Of a DNA stretch of 64,000 bases, positions 56,109-64,000 are shown one piece after another. Both the position numbers and the translations under genes were made by a program. Location: the NCBI RefSeq assembly GCF_036504375.1, contig NZ_DASXVH010000050.1, positions 10,511 to 74,510 of the forward strand, written 5' to 3'. This stretch comes from Novimethylophilus sp036504375. GTDB taxonomy: Bacteria > Pseudomonadota > Gammaproteobacteria > Burkholderiales > Methylophilaceae. The notes beneath the pieces were generated by a model that saw only the letters and a list, made by a program, of their open reading frames with translations, was not told the origin of the DNA and did not search any database. How positions within the stretch are numbered: position 1 is the first letter of the stretch; every line of letters begins with the position of its first letter.

Positions 56109-56588
56109 ATGTATAAATGGGTATTGGTGGTGTTGTTTGCCGTCGCGATGCCGTTGTTGGCCCAGGCGAATGAGGCGGCTCCGGCCGCGGATGACCCCGC
56201 GCTGGAGAAACGCGTAAGCGCGCTGGCGGAGGAATTACGGTGTCTGGTATGCCAGAACCAGTCGCTGGCGGATTCCCACGCCGACCTGGCGATCGATCTC
56301 AAGAACCAGATCCGGGAAAAATTGCGCCGGGGGCAGTCGGATAAGGAGGTGGTGGATTACCTGGTGGCGCGCTACGGCGATTTCGTGCTGTACCGGCCGC
56401 CGGTCAAGGCCACCACCTGGCTGCTGTGGTTCGGCCCGGCGCTGTTGCTGGTGCTCGGGCTGGGCGTGCTGATCATCAAGCTGCGTCAACGCCGCAGAAT
56501 CCTGGCGCAGAGGCCGCAGCCCAGCGTCGAGGAGCGCCAGCGCGTGGCGGAACTGCTGACCACTAATGAACAAGAGGAACAGGCATGA
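56109..56588 (+). CDS. ccmH: Cytochrome c maturation protein CcmH
   Basis: 159 aa with a signal peptide (MYKWVLVVLFAVAMPLLAQA). The redox-active motif LRCLVCQNQS is intact near residue 45, and a C-terminal membrane helix (LLWFGPALLLVLGLGVLII) follows. CcmH keeps apocytochrome cysteines reduced or delivers them to CcmF. It starts 18 bp after ccmF and overlaps ccmI by 4 bp. No ccmG lies between ccmF and ccmH, where it is usually found. Confidence 0.95.
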   Translation: MYKWVLVVLFAVAMPLLAQANEAAPAADDPALEKRVSALAEELRCLVCQNQSLADSHADLAIDLKNQIREKLRRGQSDKEVVDYLVARYGDFVLYRPPVKATTWLLWFGPALLLVLGLGVLIIKLRQRRRILAQRPQPSVEERQRVAELLTTNEQEEQA

Positions 56589-57871
56589 TAACTTTCTGGA
56601 TCGTCGCAGGACTGCTGGTTTCCGCCGCGCTGCTATTCGTGCTGCCGCCATTGATCGGCCACAGGATACCGCAGGCGTCGGCTACTCCGTCCGAGGTCAA
56701 CCTGTCGGTTTACCGCGATCAGTTGCGCGAACTGGATGCCGAACTGGCGGCCGGAACCCTTGACGAAACCCAGTATCGCAATGCCAAAGGCGACCTGGAA
56801 GGGCGCGTCATCGAGGATGCCAAGCTTGCCAGCGAAACCGTGCCGGCAAGCGCCGCCAAACCGTGGAACAGTCAATGGCCGGCAATCGCAGTGGCGCTGG
56901 CGGTACCGCTGCTGGCGGTTTCGCTGTATCTGGTGCTGGGCAATCCCCACGGGCTGGACTCCAAGGCTAGCGATCCCCAGGCTGGATCGGCCGAAAACGG
57001 CCCGGCGCATGCCACTTCGCCGGAGCAGATCCAGGCTATGGTCGCGCGCCTGGAGCAAAGGCTGGAGAAGCAGCCCAACGATGCCGACGGCTGGTCGGTG
57101 CTGGCGCGTTCCTACGCGGCGTTACAGCGCTTCGAGGAATCCAGCGCGGCCTATGCGCGTGCGATCGAACTGCAGCCGGGCAATGCGCAATTGCTGGCGG
57201 ACTATGCCGATACCCTGGCGATGACCAATGGCCGCAACCTGCAGGGCGAGCCGGAAAAAATTATCCAGCAGGCGCTGAAAGCGGACCCGCACAACCTCAA
57301 GGCATTGGCGCTGGCCGGCACGTTAGACTACGAGCGTAAGAATTACCAAGGCGCGCTGAAGTACTGGCAGCGGATACTCGAACTGGTGCCGCCCGATTCC
57401 CCGATCGCGAGCTCGGTCGCGGCCAGCGTCAAGGAAGTGCAGCGCTTGGCTGGCTTGCCGGCGCAGGCGGGCCAGGCCGCCAGCGAGGCACCCCGGCAGA
57501 ACCAGGCGCCGGAAGGCGCGGTGCAAGCCACGGTCAGCGGTACGGTGCAGCTTGACCCGCAACTGAAGGGCAAGGTGGCGGACAGTGACACGGTATTCAT
57601 CTTCGCCCGCGCACCGGGAGCCAAGCGCGGGCCGCCGCTGGCGATCATGCGCAAGACGGTGAAAGATTTGCCGATCAGCTTCACTCTGGACGACAGCATG
57701 GCGATGGCGCCTTCCTTCAACCTATCCTCGGTATCTCAGGTTGTCGTGGGCGCGCGTATTTCCAAAACCGGTAACGCGATGCCCAGCCCAGGCGACCTGG
57801 AAGGGTACTCGACAGAGGCTAACATCGGCGCCAAGAATCTGCGGGTGACGATCAACTCGACGGTGAATTAA
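56585..57871 (+). CDS. ccmI: Cytochrome c maturation protein CcmI (CycH), TPR apocytochrome chaperone
   Basis: 428 aa. The N-terminal CcmI signature (VYRDQLRELDAELAAGTLDE) follows the first membrane helix, and a second helix (WPAIAVALAVPLLAVSLYLVL) leads to a periplasmic TPR region (QPNDADGWSVLARSYAALQRF, NAQLLADYADTLAM) that binds the C-terminus of apocytochromes. The extreme C-terminal part (VSGTVQLDPQLKGKVAD) is a small beta domain seen in betaproteobacterial CcmI. Its stop codon touches the left end of the MITE-like element. Confidence 0.94.
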   Translation: MITFWIVAGLLVSAALLFVLPPLIGHRIPQASATPSEVNLSVYRDQLRELDAELAAGTLDETQYRNAKGDLEGRVIEDAKLASETVPASAAKPWNSQWPAIAVALAVPLLAVSLYLVLGNPHGLDSKASDPQAGSAENGPAHATSPEQIQAMVARLEQRLEKQPNDADGWSVLARSYAALQRFEESSAAYARAIELQPGNAQLLADYADTLAMTNGRNLQGEPEKIIQQALKADPHNLKALALAGTLDYERKNYQGALKYWQRILELVPPDSPIASSVAASVKEVQRLAGLPAQAGQAASEAPRQNQAPEGAVQATVSGTVQLDPQLKGKVADSDTVFIFARAPGAKRGPPLAIMRKTVKDLPISFTLDDSMAMAPSFNLSSVSQVVVGARISKTGNAMPSPGDLEGYSTEANIGAKNLRVTINSTVN

Positions 57872-58139
57872 GAGCCTATTTCAGTAGTAAACGAAAGATG
57901 CGTATGAACACAAAAGGGATGGATGCAAGGCGCGCCGCGCAGCCAATGGTTGTTTCATTGGCTAGCGGCGCAACGCCGCAGACGCCGTTTTGTGTTCATA
58001 CCCTCCGGGTCAGCCGTGTATTGCGCGCATGGCGTTGTTGCTCGCTGCTCATTTGGAATAACCAAACTTCGCAACTCGCGCCTAGCCCTGCGCGCAATGC
58101 ACGGCCGACGCACATTCGTTTACTACTGAAATAGGCTCT
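57871..58139. mobile_element. MITE-like element with perfect 25-bp terminal inverted repeats
   Basis: The ends 57871-57895 and 58115-58139 are exact 25-bp reverse complements. A nested inverted repeat (ATGAACACAAAA near 57903 with TTTTGTGTTCAT near 57989) and further short palindromes fill the interior, so the RNA would fold into a branched structure. No transposase is encoded. It sits precisely between ccmI and the TlpA gene. Target-site duplications are not clear. Similar non-coding palindromic elements occur in many betaproteobacterial genomes. Confidence 0.8.
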
Positions 58140-58147
58140 AAGCTTCA

Positions 58148-58687
58148 TTGACGAATACGCAGAGACGAAAATTCCTTCAACTGGCGGCGGGGGCGCTGGC
58201 TTTTGCCGCGCTGCCCGCATGCCGCAATGAAGGTTCCCGGCCTATAGCCGAGGGCGATCGATTCCCGCCGATAACGTTGCCGGACCTGGATGGCCGCAGC
58301 ACTTCGATTCCTCCGGGCCCGGCGCTGATCGTCAATTTCTGGGCGACCTGGTGCGAGCCATGCCGCCGCGAAATGCCCAGCTTGCAGCGGTTGAGCACGC
58401 AGTACCGGTCCGAGGATTTGCAGGTGGTCGGCATCAGTGTCGACGACGACCTGAACCTGGTCAAGGAATTCCAGCTGCGCTACCGCCTCACTTTCCCGCT
58501 GCTGTCGGATCGCGAACAGCACTTCTCCAGGATGCAGTTGCAAGTCGCCGCGTTACCGATGACTTATCTGCTGAGGCGCGACCGCGTGGTCGCCGGCGTG
58601 GTCGCTGGGGCAAGAGATTGGGCGGATGCCGGAGTAATCAGGGAAATCGAAGGCGCGCTTGAGCTGAAAGCACATAAGAATGCATAA
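58148..58687 (+). CDS. TlpA/ResA-family thiol-disulfide lipoprotein
   Basis: 179 aa from a TTG start. The N-terminus has a Tat-like motif (QRRKFLQLAAGALAFAALPAC) ending in a lipobox (LPAC), unusual for this family. The thioredoxin fold shows the WCEPC active site (VNFWATWCEPCRREMPSL) and a cis-proline region (VAALPMTYLL). It would reduce apocytochrome cysteines and could replace the missing CcmG for the ccm genes upstream, from which the MITE separates it. Confidence 0.9.
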   Translation: MTNTQRRKFLQLAAGALAFAALPACRNEGSRPIAEGDRFPPITLPDLDGRSTSIPPGPALIVNFWATWCEPCRREMPSLQRLSTQYRSEDLQVVGISVDDDLNLVKEFQLRYRLTFPLLSDREQHFSRMQLQVAALPMTYLLRRDRVVAGVVAGARDWADAGVIREIEGALELKAHKNA

Positions 58688-58761
58688 TTAGCGGGCCGTA
58701 CCGAGGGCGGTCAGCCTCGACGGCAATGCACGCAGCGCAGCGTTGTGTCTGCGCATGCTTT

Positions 58762-59283
58762 CTATTTGCTGCCGGCGAGGAAGCGCCTGGCTTCGGCTTG
58801 GCCATGGTCAGCCGCCAGCCGGATCCAGCGCAATGCTTCGGCGCGGTCTTCTACCACTCCTTTGCCAACCAGGAACATCAGGCCCAGGCTGAATTGCGCT
58901 TCGGCATGGCCGGCGCTGGCGGCCTTGTAATACCATTTCGCTGCTTCGACATCGGGGTCGGCGATGTTTTTGGCGATCTGCGAGCCGAAAGTATAGGCTT
59001 TACCCAGCTGGAACATCGCTTCGGTGTTGCCCTGCGCGGCGCTTTTCTCCCATAGCTCCATCGCCGTCGGCTCGTTTTCCTTCATGCCCCGGCCATAGTA
59101 GTTTAGCATTCCCAGTCGCAGCTGGGCCGCGGCATCGCCGTTTTTGGCCAATGGCGCGAGCAATTGCACGGCCAGCACATAATTGCCTTTGTCATAGGCT
59201 TGTATCGCATCATCCAGCTGGGCTGCATGGGATGCGGCACTGAAAAAAAGCATGAGGGCTGTCAATAACGCTGCCGATTTCAT
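58762..59283 (-). CDS. Sel1-repeat periplasmic protein
   Basis: 173 aa with a signal peptide (MKSAALLTALMLFFSAASHA). Four Sel1-like helical repeats can be read (YDKGNYVLAVQLLAPLAKNG, AAQLRLGMLNYYGRGM, AMFQLGKAYTFGSQIAKN, AQFSLGLMFLVGKGVV). Such repeats mediate protein binding. It lies convergent to the TlpA gene; no specific function can be assigned. Confidence 0.88.
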   Translation of the reverse strand: MKSAALLTALMLFFSAASHAAQLDDAIQAYDKGNYVLAVQLLAPLAKNGDAAAQLRLGMLNYYGRGMKENEPTAMELWEKSAAQGNTEAMFQLGKAYTFGSQIAKNIADPDVEAAKWYYKAASAGHAEAQFSLGLMFLVGKGVVEDRAEALRWIRLAADHGQAEARRFLAGSK

Positions 59284-59312
59284 CGAGTATTCCTGAAAAA
59301 ACCTAGTCTGTA

Positions 59313-60980
59313 TTATGCGGTAGTCTCGCCGGAATGGAAGGAAGCAACGATCACGTTCAGCTGCCGCGCCATTTCGTCCAGCGCCGAGGAAATTGCCGAA
59401 ACATCGGCTACCGCATCGCCATTTTCGGCAATGAAAATGGAAATCTGCTCGACGCTCTGGGCGATGCCCTCGGCCGCGGTCGACTGTTCCTGCGTCGCCA
59501 GCGCGATGTCGTCCGATACGCCGGTGACGCGTTGCGCCGAGATGCGGATCTGGGCGAAATTCTGCCCCGTCTGCTCGACGAATTTGGCGCCGGCGGCAAC
59601 ATCATCGGTGGCCTTTTCCATTGCCGCAGTTGCCGTTTCGGTGGCATTGCGTACTTCCTGCACCATGTTGTTGATGGCATGGGTGCTCTGCGTGGTGCGT
59701 TCGGCCAAGGTGCGAACCTCGTCGGCAACCACGGCAAATCCCCGGCCCTGTTCGCCCGCGCGGGCAGCCTCGATGGCCGCATTCAAGGCCAGCAGATTAG
59801 TCTGGTCGGCAATGCCCTGGATCACTCCCGTAATCTTGCCAATTTCGGCGATACGTTCGCTCAGCTCTTTCATCGTCTGGTTGGAGGCGGCCACCGACAT
59901 GATGGCTTGGTTGGATACCGTTACGCTGCGCTCCATGTTCGCGCTGCCGTTGTTGACGAAAGCCATCTCTTCTTCGGCCAGTTTCGCGGCCCCCTGCGCA
60001 TGTCCGGCGACTTCATGGATGGAACTGGCCATCTGCTGCATCGCGGCGCTGATGCTGGAAACCATGTCCTGCTGGTGCTGCGATCCTGCATTGACCTGCG
60101 TGACCTTGGCGTTGAGCTTTTCGGCGCGCTCGCTGACGGTTTTCGCGGCCTCGGTGACGGCGTCGATCATTTCCCTGAGGCTGCTCTGCAAATGCTCCAC
60201 GCCGGCCGCGACCTTGCCGATTTCGTCCGTGGTGACAACCGCGTTTTGCGAGTCGAGATTGCCGGCGGCGATTTCTTCGAGTTGCAGCACCATGCTGTCC
60301 AGCGGCCGCACGATCGAGCGGATCAGCAGATAGCCGAAAACGAATGCGAGCAGCAGGCCGAAAGTGATCGCGCCGATGGAAAAGTTGCGCATCAGTACAT
60401 ATTGCCGCTTCTTGAGTTCATAGGTCTGCGAGGCTCCGTCCAGATATGTTTCGAGCAAGTCCTGCGCGGCATTGTCGGCATCGCTGTAGAGCTTGGGCAT
60501 TTTCAGGAGCAGGATACTCGTGGCCTGCGCGTAATCGCCGGCGTTGAGGGCGGTGATCGAGGGTTGCAGGCCTTCGTCGATGAAGCGCTTGTTGGCCGTC
60601 TCGTATTTCGCCGCCAAGTCTTTCTCCTCCACCGTCATTTCAACGGCAGAAGTTTGCGACCACAGGCCGTTGATTCGGTCCAGGTTCTTGGCGATCGCCT
60701 CCAGATGCTGCAAAAGTGGATGGTCATGGAGCTTGGCGATCGCGCTTTCCGGATTGTGCTGCAAGCCGAACATCAGCTGGGTGCGGTTGTCGGACATCAG
60801 CAGCATGATGCGGCCGATTTTGAGCGAGGGCTCGAAATAATGCTTCTGGCTTTGTTCCAGGGCGGCGTTGCTCTGGTACATGCCGATCATGCCCAGCGTA
60901 CCGAAAACCACCAGCCCCAAACCCATGAAAATCTGGATACCGATCAACCGGGAGCGGATACTCAAAGTAGGCATTGTCAT
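59313..60980 (-). CDS. Methyl-accepting chemotaxis protein
   Basis: 555 aa with an ideal GGAGGT site. Membrane helix 1 (IQIFMGLGLVVFGTLGMIGM) and helix 2 (FSIGAITFGLLLAFVFGYLL) flank a ~170-aa four-helix-bundle sensor domain. A HAMP domain and the signalling hairpin follow, with the conserved tip (IADQTNLLALNAAIEAARAG). No C-terminal pentapeptide for CheR is seen. It is upstream of no che genes here; the neighbouring PBP-like and porin genes suggest an anion or small-molecule ligand, which is inference. Confidence 0.94.
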   Translation of the reverse strand: MTMPTLSIRSRLIGIQIFMGLGLVVFGTLGMIGMYQSNAALEQSQKHYFEPSLKIGRIMLLMSDNRTQLMFGLQHNPESAIAKLHDHPLLQHLEAIAKNLDRINGLWSQTSAVEMTVEEKDLAAKYETANKRFIDEGLQPSITALNAGDYAQATSILLLKMPKLYSDADNAAQDLLETYLDGASQTYELKKRQYVLMRNFSIGAITFGLLLAFVFGYLLIRSIVRPLDSMVLQLEEIAAGNLDSQNAVVTTDEIGKVAAGVEHLQSSLREMIDAVTEAAKTVSERAEKLNAKVTQVNAGSQHQQDMVSSISAAMQQMASSIHEVAGHAQGAAKLAEEEMAFVNNGSANMERSVTVSNQAIMSVAASNQTMKELSERIAEIGKITGVIQGIADQTNLLALNAAIEAARAGEQGRGFAVVADEVRTLAERTTQSTHAINNMVQEVRNATETATAAMEKATDDVAAGAKFVEQTGQNFAQIRISAQRVTGVSDDIALATQEQSTAAEGIAQSVEQISIFIAENGDAVADVSAISSALDEMARQLNVIVASFHSGETTA

Positions 60981-61079
60981 ATAGACCTCCGATGCTGCTT
61001 ATAATAATTGCCGGCTAATTCTTGCTTGATTAGTCTTTAATTGCATCTTGCAGGCGCAATCCGGCATACGCAACTTGCG

Positions 61080-61469
61080 TCAGAATTTTTGGATCACAGT
61101 CACACCGGCAGGTTGCGATGTCACATAACCTACCGCACCGGGAGTTTTTTTGACGAACTCCACCACCTCCAGGTCGCTGGACTTGACCGCAGGCTGGTTG
61201 AGCCCGTCGCGGAAGGATTTTTTCGTCCAGGTGGAGGTGTATTTCTGCTTGTCCATTTTCACAACTTTTTCGAGAAAGGCGTCCTGCGCGGCAGCATTGT
61301 CGAGGGGTATCAATTTTGTCGGTCCGGCGAACTGCTTTTCGCCGACGAACACATCGCGGATGTCGCCGCCGGCAAGTTGGGTTCCGGCGCCCGCGATGAC
61401 AAAAATATCCCCGGCCTGCGCTGCAAGCGGGCTAAGCGTTAAACACAAGGTCAACAGTAATTTCTTCAT
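61080..61469 (-). CDS. Small periplasmic phosphate-binding-protein-like protein
   Basis: 129 aa with a signal peptide (MKKLLLTLCLTLSPLAAQA). The mature ~110 residues resemble one lobe of PstS-like substrate-binding proteins (DIRDVFVGEKQFAGPTKLIP, FVKKTPGAVGYVTSQP). It is too short for a two-lobe binding protein. It follows the porin gene on the same strand with a 25-bp gap and may deliver a ligand from the porin to a sensor. Confidence 0.8.
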   Translation of the reverse strand: MKKLLLTLCLTLSPLAAQAGDIFVIAGAGTQLAGGDIRDVFVGEKQFAGPTKLIPLDNAAAQDAFLEKVVKMDKQKYTSTWTKKSFRDGLNQPAVKSSDLEVVEFVKKTPGAVGYVTSQPAGVTVIQKF

Positions 61470-61494
61470 GATGATTGAGTCCTTAAGGCTTTAA

Positions 61495-62874
61495 TTAGAA
61501 GCGGATCGCATATTGAGCGCGGACTTCGCCGAACTGATCATCAATATTGGTGCCGGGTATGCCGATATTGGATTTGCGTGTTGTCGCCAGCTCGATCTTG
61601 ACGGCGGATTTGGCATCCACGTCATAGCGCAGACCCAGCACGGCCTTCTTGTAGGAGCGGCCGCTGGCCTGATGCAGGAAATAGTTGTCCTTCTGGTCGA
61701 GATCGGTTTTTTCCAGGCGGCCGTAAGGCGTCCAGGCGCCGATGTTGTAACCGGCTTGCGCGTACCAGGCCGAACTGTCGTGGGTGCCGGTGGCGCCGGT
61801 CAGGTCTTTGTTCCAGAAATGGTAGTACTCGGCCAATAGCTCCAGACGCTCGCCGCTGTATGCACCATATGCTCCCAGCGTTTGCATGCGGGTGGTGTCG
61901 AGCAGGGCGCCATTGGTGTCGTCGGCCCCTACGCGGGCGCGCAGGCCGTGGATGCCGACTTTCAGGCCGTCGATGCGAGACGGGCTGTAGCCCAGGTTGA
62001 ACCCGAGCGAGGAGGTATAGGAGGTGTTGCCTGCCATTTTCATATCAAGTGCGCCATCGCCATACCGTCCGGCGGCGAGCCCAGCGGTCACATCCTGAAT
62101 GCGCGGGGCATTGCCGACATATAAATCGTAAGAAACCTTGTCTCCTGCCACCGGCATGCTGCCAGTCAGCCATGCGCCCGTAGTGTGCGCCGGCAGAATG
62201 CCGCCGGAATCCTCGAAGTCCAGGAAGAGTGGGCGGCTGATGGAGGTCTGAATCTGGGAGCCGTGATGGAAGGCGGTGTTCCAGTAACCGTAAGGGGTAT
62301 GGAAGCGGCCCACCCATGCGGTGAGGGCATCGTTGAACGTATAGCCGACTTGCAGGCGTTCCAGGTCGGTACCTACCGAGCCTTCGCGGTTGACCTCGAA
62401 ATTGAGTTCGACCAACGCCTTGACGCGGTCGCCGAATTGCGGCGTCAGGTATAGATCGAAAGAGCCCACCGTGAAACCCTTGGCCCCTTCGATGCGTTTG
62501 CCGGAGGCCTGGTTGATATGATCTTCCGCGCTGCGGGCGAACCCAACATCGCCAAACCCGTGGACGGGCAGGCCGGTGTCTTCGGAGCGTGTTCCCATGC
62601 CGGCGGTGAGTTGCCCCACCTGTTTTTCAAGTTCCTCGACTTTTGCTGCCTGCTGCGAGTTGCCTGTCTCCTTGGGAGCAGCATTGGCCTGTTCCAGCTT
62701 GTCGAGCTTGCTGGATAGATCCTCAATCAGGCGCAGGCTGCGTTCCAGCTTTTTTTCAAGCTCGGCGATGCGGCCGGCCTCGGTTGCATCCGCCGCCTGG
62801 GCTGAAGTGGCGATTACGAGGGCGGCTGCGCCGATTGCCGACAGGACGTGCCGCGTAAGTATTGGGTTTCTCAT
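61495..62874 (-). CDS. Outer-membrane porin with N-terminal coiled coil
   Basis: 459 aa with a signal peptide (LSAIGAAALVIATSAQA). A short coiled coil (RIAELEKKLERSLRLIEDLS) is followed by a barrel of amphipathic strands (GFGDVGFARS, FDLYLTPQFGDRVKALVELN, LQVGYTFNDALTAWVGRFH) ending in aromatic AIRF. It resembles the OprO/OprP-like or general trimeric porins with an N-terminal helix. With the downstream PBP-like protein, phosphate or another oxyanion is a possible substrate, but no selectivity residue can be identified. Confidence 0.86.
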   Translation of the reverse strand: MRNPILTRHVLSAIGAAALVIATSAQAADATEAGRIAELEKKLERSLRLIEDLSSKLDKLEQANAAPKETGNSQQAAKVEELEKQVGQLTAGMGTRSEDTGLPVHGFGDVGFARSAEDHINQASGKRIEGAKGFTVGSFDLYLTPQFGDRVKALVELNFEVNREGSVGTDLERLQVGYTFNDALTAWVGRFHTPYGYWNTAFHHGSQIQTSISRPLFLDFEDSGGILPAHTTGAWLTGSMPVAGDKVSYDLYVGNAPRIQDVTAGLAAGRYGDGALDMKMAGNTSYTSSLGFNLGYSPSRIDGLKVGIHGLRARVGADDTNGALLDTTRMQTLGAYGAYSGERLELLAEYYHFWNKDLTGATGTHDSSAWYAQAGYNIGAWTPYGRLEKTDLDQKDNYFLHQASGRSYKKAVLGLRYDVDAKSAVKIELATTRKSNIGIPGTNIDDQFGEVRAQYAIRF

Positions 62875-63269
62875 CGAATATATCCTGAATGAACGAGATT
62901 GAATAAACCAGCAAGGCTTGGTACGGCAACCGGGCTGGCTCGCGGTAATCTCAAATTTAAGTTGGGATTTCCCACTACTGGGAATCTGCTGCGTCTGAAT
63001 TTTTATTCCTTCATGGTTGTTATTTTGGGTAAAGGTCTTTTGAGCGCTTATCCCATGGGAATATGCGAGTTCTATGTCTCTTTTTTATAATAACAGTATT
63101 GCATAAATGCAATATCCGTTCCACAGAACGGGCGAAGGGCCGAAGGCAAGGAAAAGAGCTACAATCGATGCCTACGGTAAGCCTGGCCGAAGCGGCTGTA
63201 GGAGATATAGGGGATGCGCTACAGTTAAAGTGTGGAAGGCGAGCAGGGCGCGTGCGGCGGCGATCGACT
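62875..63269. other. Intergenic region upstream of the porin gene
   Basis: No gene is supported on either strand. The stretch 62940-63110 is AT-richer than its neighbours and likely holds the porin promoter. No hairpin with a T-run was found for the EF-hand gene that ends at 63270. Confidence 0.4.
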
Positions 63270-63575
63270 TTATTTCTTCGGCCAGCGGTTGTGGCCGACG
63301 TATTCTTCCCAGCTCAGAAATCCGTCCTTGTCGGTATCAAGCTTGTCAAAATTCTGCGACATATAGGGGAAGGCTTTGGCGACTTCTTCCCTGGACAGTT
63401 TGCCGTCCTTGTTCGTATCGGCGCCGTCGAACTTGGCCATGGCTTTTTCCTTGGCCAGCCGTGCGATGTCGCCACGCCGTCCCTCCTGGTCGAGTGTGGG
63501 CACCATCGTGGTTTCCGCTGCTGCGGTCGCGGCGATGGTCAGCAACGCAGCAAAAAATGTCATCCGTTTCACGAG
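63270..63575 (-). CDS. EF-hand calcium-binding secreted protein
   Basis: 101 aa from the GTG at 63575, with GGGAG seven bases upstream; a later ATG at 63563 is possible. A signal peptide (MTFFAALLTIAATAAA) precedes two canonical EF-hand loops, DTNKDGKLSREE and DTDKDGFLSWEE, each with acidic residues at loop positions 1, 3, 5 and 12. It should bind two Ca2+ ions in the periplasm or outside. It lies 22 bp downstream of a propeller sensor gene. Confidence 0.88.
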   Translation of the reverse strand, partial: LVKRMTFFAALLTIAATAAAETTMVPTLDQEGRRGDIARLAKEKAMAKFDGADTNKDGKLSREEVAKAFPYMSQNFDKLDTDKDGFLSWEEYVGHNRWPKK

Positions 63576-63597
63576 TTTCTCCCAGGGAGCTGCAATA

Positions 63598-64000
63598 TCA
63601 TTCGGACGGCCGCAAATGGGTAACGCCGCCGTAACTGCCGATCCATTGGTCGCCTGTGGGCGTGGTGGCCATTGAGAACACATTGTTGGCGTATAGCCCA
63701 TCGGCGGTAGTCTTGACCTTGAACTTGCCGTTCTGCCACAAGGCCAGTCCGTTGTTGGTGCCTGCCCATAGCTGGCCTTTGTCGTCCAGGTGGAGCATGA
63801 ATACGTGGTTGCCGGGCAAGCCTTCGGCGGTGGTGTAGACAGTCCAGCGCGAACCGTCGAAACGCGACAGGCCGCCGCCCCAGGTGCCTGCCCATACCTG
63901 TCCCTGGCGGTCGACTTCCATCGATACCACGTAATTGGGGTTGTAAGCCACGCTGACGCCTTGCAGGCCCATTTCCTTTTTCTGCTGGGCGTGGTGCGAA
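63598..64000 (-). CDS. Two-component-regulator propeller protein, 5' part outside the window
   Basis: The frame is open to the right window edge (preceded in frame by HHAQQKKE), so the internal ATG at 63972 need not be the start. The visible ~130 residues hold repeated propeller blades of the Reg_prop type (VSMEVDRQGQVWAGTWGGGL, FMLHLDDKGQLWAGTNNGLA, FSMATTPTGDQWIGSYGGV). Such periplasmic propellers usually belong to sensor kinases or GGDEF proteins, but here the gene ends right after the propeller, so the output domain is either upstream or absent. Confidence 0.8.
   Translation of the reverse strand, partial: SHHAQQKKEMGLQGVSVAYNPNYVVSMEVDRQGQVWAGTWGGGLSRFDGSRWTVYTTAEGLPGNHVFMLHLDDKGQLWAGTNNGLALWQNGKFKVKTTADGLYANNVFSMATTPTGDQWIGSYGGVTHLRPSE

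Noticed and set aside
57898..58134. Short open frames inside the MITE-like element
   Set aside because: They are explained by palindromic non-coding sequence and have no ribosome site.
62899..63090. 63-codon frame upstream of the porin
   Set aside because: No ribosome site and no family features; the region is more likely promoter DNA.

Overview
The window reads as a high-GC betaproteobacterial chromosome, most likely from the Nitrosomonadales and possibly a Gallionellaceae-like neutrophilic iron oxidiser. The evidence is the conserved tyrA-aroA-cmk-rpsA-ihfB-lapA-lapB-pyrF block, mqo, paired rhlE-type helicases, many c-di-GMP signalling genes and a very dense set of c-type cytochromes. The taxonomic placement is inference; no 16S gene is present.

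Layout. Positions 1-23.3 kb are mostly housekeeping: a truncated HAMP-GAF-PAS-GGDEF protein, rep, recQ, mqo, a probably frameshifted orphan TetR-C-like membrane protein, two DEAD-box helicases, typA, a five-gene minus-strand signalling/envelope operon (HDOD-REC, CHASE2, SH3, M48 protease, degenerate GGDEF), rmuC, moaD-moaE and a Lon-like protease. Positions 23.3-32.4 kb, on the minus strand, hold comEA-like, ugd, pyrF, lapB, lapA, ihfB, rpsA, cmk, aroA and tyrA, with clear intrinsic terminators splitting the block.

Positions 32.5-52.9 kb are the highlight. A minus-strand pair of triheme cytochromes (6 CXXCH) is followed by a long plus-strand locus: monoheme cytochrome, NHL lipoprotein, tetraheme cytochrome, PpiC/SurA-type isomerase, 692-aa outer-membrane beta-barrel, two duplicated pairs of c7-type triheme cytochromes flanking a cysteine-free helical periplasmic protein, two more NHL lipoproteins, an 11-heme cytochrome, a ResB/CcsA pair and a 12-TM heme-copper-oxidase-like protein. 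The plus-strand locus carries 29 CXXCH motifs. It has the parts expected of a porin-cytochrome conduit that moves electrons across the outer membrane (barrel, periplasmic c7 carriers, a large multiheme cytochrome, a barrel chaperone) together with its own maturation proteins. I infer extracellular electron transfer, with Fe(II) oxidation the most plausible direction in this kind of host. The barrel gene contains a 12-C homopolymer that could make it phase variable.

Positions 53-58.7 kb hold a TPR protein, ccmF-ccmH-ccmI (System I cytochrome c maturation), a 269-bp MITE-like element with perfect 25-bp terminal inverted repeats, and a Tat-type TlpA lipoprotein. Positions 58.7-64 kb, on the minus strand, hold a Sel1-type protein, a chemoreceptor, a small PBP-like periplasmic protein, a porin, an EF-hand protein and the end of a propeller sensor gene that runs off the window.
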